Assembly (NCBI GenBank): GCA_047639615.1
Contig: JBLIOL010000284.1
Span: 1-7,194 of the forward strand
From: CAYWNK01 sp047639615
GTDB taxonomy: Bacteria > Planctomycetota > UBA1135 > GCA-002686595
Reading direction: 5' to 3'
Length of the DNA stretch: 7,194 nt
Shown: piece by piece, positions 6,114 through 7,194 of the stretch
Layout of the letters: each line of letters opens with the position of its first letter
Numbering within the stretch: the first letter of the stretch is position 1
The notes under the pieces: model-generated
Told to the model about the DNA's origin: nothing
Database searches by the model: none
Seen by the model: the letters and a program-made list of their open reading frames with translations, nothing else
Position numbers and translations under genes: made by a program

Positions 6114-7194
6114 ATGAGTCACGATCCTTTCGGTGGAGTTTCCAGTCGGCGTAGTGTTCTTGCACGTGGTGCTCTGGCTGGGCTAGGCCTCGCGGACTTG
6201 ATGCATGGGCGTGCGCCGGCAGCCGGCGGCCTGCTGAATGGACTGGGAGGTGTACGGCCCGCGAAAGCCAAGGCGCTCATCCACATCTATTTGCCCGGCG
6301 GCATCGCTCACCAGGATACCTTCGATCCCAAGCCCCATGCGCCGGTGGACTACCGCGGGGACTTGAAGGTGATCGGCACCAGCTTGGATGGTGTGCAGTT
6401 CGCGAGTCGGTTGGCGCAGACCGCCAAGATCGCGGACAAGCTCACGATCATCCGCTCCTTCACCCACGGTGAAGCGGCCCATGAGCGCGGCCAGCACAAC
6501 ATGCTCACCTGCTACCGCCCGAGCCCGGCGGTGATCTACCCGAGTCTGGGTAGCGTCGTCTCCCACGAGCTCGGGCCGCAGAAGAATCTGCCGCCCTACG
6601 TTTGGATTCCGACCAACCCGAACGTGTATGCAGGCACGGGCTTTCTGTCCTCGTCCTACGCGCCCTTCTCCCTGGGATCCGACCCCGCCTCAGAGGGCTT
6701 CGGTGTGCGCGACTTCGAGCGCCCGGGCAATGTGAACGACGAGCGCGATGCGCGTCGTCGCGCCATGCTACGCGAGGTGAACGCTCACTTTGGCCGTCGC
6801 GAATCTGCTGATGGCCTGGACGCGATGGATTCCTTCTACCAGCGGGCCTTCGATCTGCTCTCTTCACCGGAAGCGCGCGCAGCCTTCGACCTCAAGGCCG
6901 AGCCGGACAAGATGCGAGACACCTATGGTCGCAACGCCGCTGGGCAGCGCCTGCTCCTTGCCCGCCGCTTGGTGGAAGCGGGCGTGCGCAACGTGACCCT
7001 GACTTACGGGGGCTGGGACATGCACCAGAATATTCAAGAGGGACTGAATCGTCAGATGCCGCCTCTGGACCAGGCCTTCGCGGCGCTGATCCGTGACTTG
7101 GATCAGCGTGGACTCTTGGACTCGACCCTGGTCCTGCTCTCCAGCGACTTTGGTCGCACGCCGCGATTGAATCCTGAGGGTGGCCGGGATCATT
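6114..7194 (+). CDS. DUF1501 protein with twin-arginine signal (runs off right edge)
   Basis: The first 360 residues are present and the frame is open to the window end. An in-frame TAG at 6105-6107 fixes the start at or after ATG 6114; no clear ribosome site is seen. The N-terminus has a Tat motif S11-R-R-S-V-L16 and a hydrophobic run (ALAGLGLADL), indicating export of the folded protein. DUF1501 hallmarks follow: LIHIYLPGGIAHQDTFDPKP (55-74), DKLTIIRSFTHGEAAHERG (108-126), GGWDMHQNI (299-307), PPLDQAFAALIRDLDQRGLL (316-335), and DFGRTPRLN...GRDH (345-360), part of the sulfatase-like core. The family consensus usually has Glu before FGRTP; here it is Asp345. This is the type often found with DUF1549/DUF1553 partners in planctomycetes, which may lie downstream out of view. 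It is distinct from the left-edge DUF1501 copy. The substrate is unknown. It is probably transcribed separately from the M56 gene, given the 193-nt structured gap. Confidence 0.92.
   Translation, partial: MSHDPFGGVSSRRSVLARGALAGLGLADLMHGRAPAAGGLLNGLGGVRPAKAKALIHIYLPGGIAHQDTFDPKPHAPVDYRGDLKVIGTSLDGVQFASRLAQTAKIADKLTIIRSFTHGEAAHERGQHNMLTCYRPSPAVIYPSLGSVVSHELGPQKNLPPYVWIPTNPNVYAGTGFLSSSYAPFSLGSDPASEGFGVRDFERPGNVNDERDARRRAMLREVNAHFGRRESADGLDAMDSFYQRAFDLLSSPEARAAFDLKAEPDKMRDTYGRNAAGQRLLLARRLVEAGVRNVTLTYGGWDMHQNIQEGLNRQMPPLDQAFAALIRDLDQRGLLDSTLVLLSSDFGRTPRLNPEGGRDH

Noticed and set aside
5948..6154. Small plus-strand frame of 68 codons in the gap before the right DUF1501
   Set aside because: It overlaps the DUF1501 start in another frame, has no family resemblance, and the gap is better explained by leader structure.

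Overview
The window is GC-rich, densely coding bacterial DNA that most resembles Planctomycetota. This is an inference from family content. It holds two DUF1501 proteins with twin-arginine signals, a DUF1800 protein, a secreted DNRLRE-domain protein with a C-terminal module of the kind I associate with planctomycete secreted proteins, a BlaI/M56 regulatory pair and a planctomycete-style alpha/alpha-toroid (prenyltransferase/squalene-cyclase-like repeat) domain. No rRNA, tRNA, CRISPR array, insertion sequence or phage gene was seen.

Layout: (1) 1-1935, minus strand, is a two-gene operon. A DUF1800 protein (385-1935) is followed after 16 nt by a Tat-exported DUF1501 protein (368 down to 1, running off the left edge). 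(2) 1936-2208 is a divergent intergenic region with a possible minus-strand -10 element and two GC-rich hairpins in the presumed DUF1800 leader. (3) 2209-3345, plus strand, is a secreted two-domain protein: an N-terminal DNRLRE beta-sandwich and a Cys-rich C-terminal module ending in a WSFQYWY motif. A terminator-like hairpin follows. (4) 3468-5920, plus strand, is a two-gene operon with a 2-nt gap. It encodes a BlaI/MecI-type winged-helix repressor and a 686-aa membrane protein. That protein has a BlaR1-like M56 zinc protease half (HEYAH plus a downstream Glu) fused to an alpha/alpha-toroid where BlaR1 carries its penicillin sensor. A perfect 6-bp inverted repeat (GTGCTA/TAGCAC) and a third half-site lie upstream as candidate operators. 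(5) 5921-6113 is an intergenic region with several inverted repeats, including one segment that can pair with three different downstream partners. (6) 6114 to the right edge, plus strand, is a second, distinct DUF1501 protein, cut off at the window end.

How it may work together: by analogy with BlaR1/BlaI, the toroid would sense an extracytoplasmic ligand, the M56 domain would be activated, and the BlaI-type repressor would be inactivated, relieving repression of its own operon and possibly other targets. The toroid replacing the beta-lactam sensor is the most interesting feature: the cue is unlikely to be a beta-lactam, and the system appears to be a one-membrane-protein signalling device of unknown input. 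The DUF1501/DUF1800 proteins form an envelope-associated pair of unknown biochemical function. Nothing in the sequence proves that they belong to the regulon.
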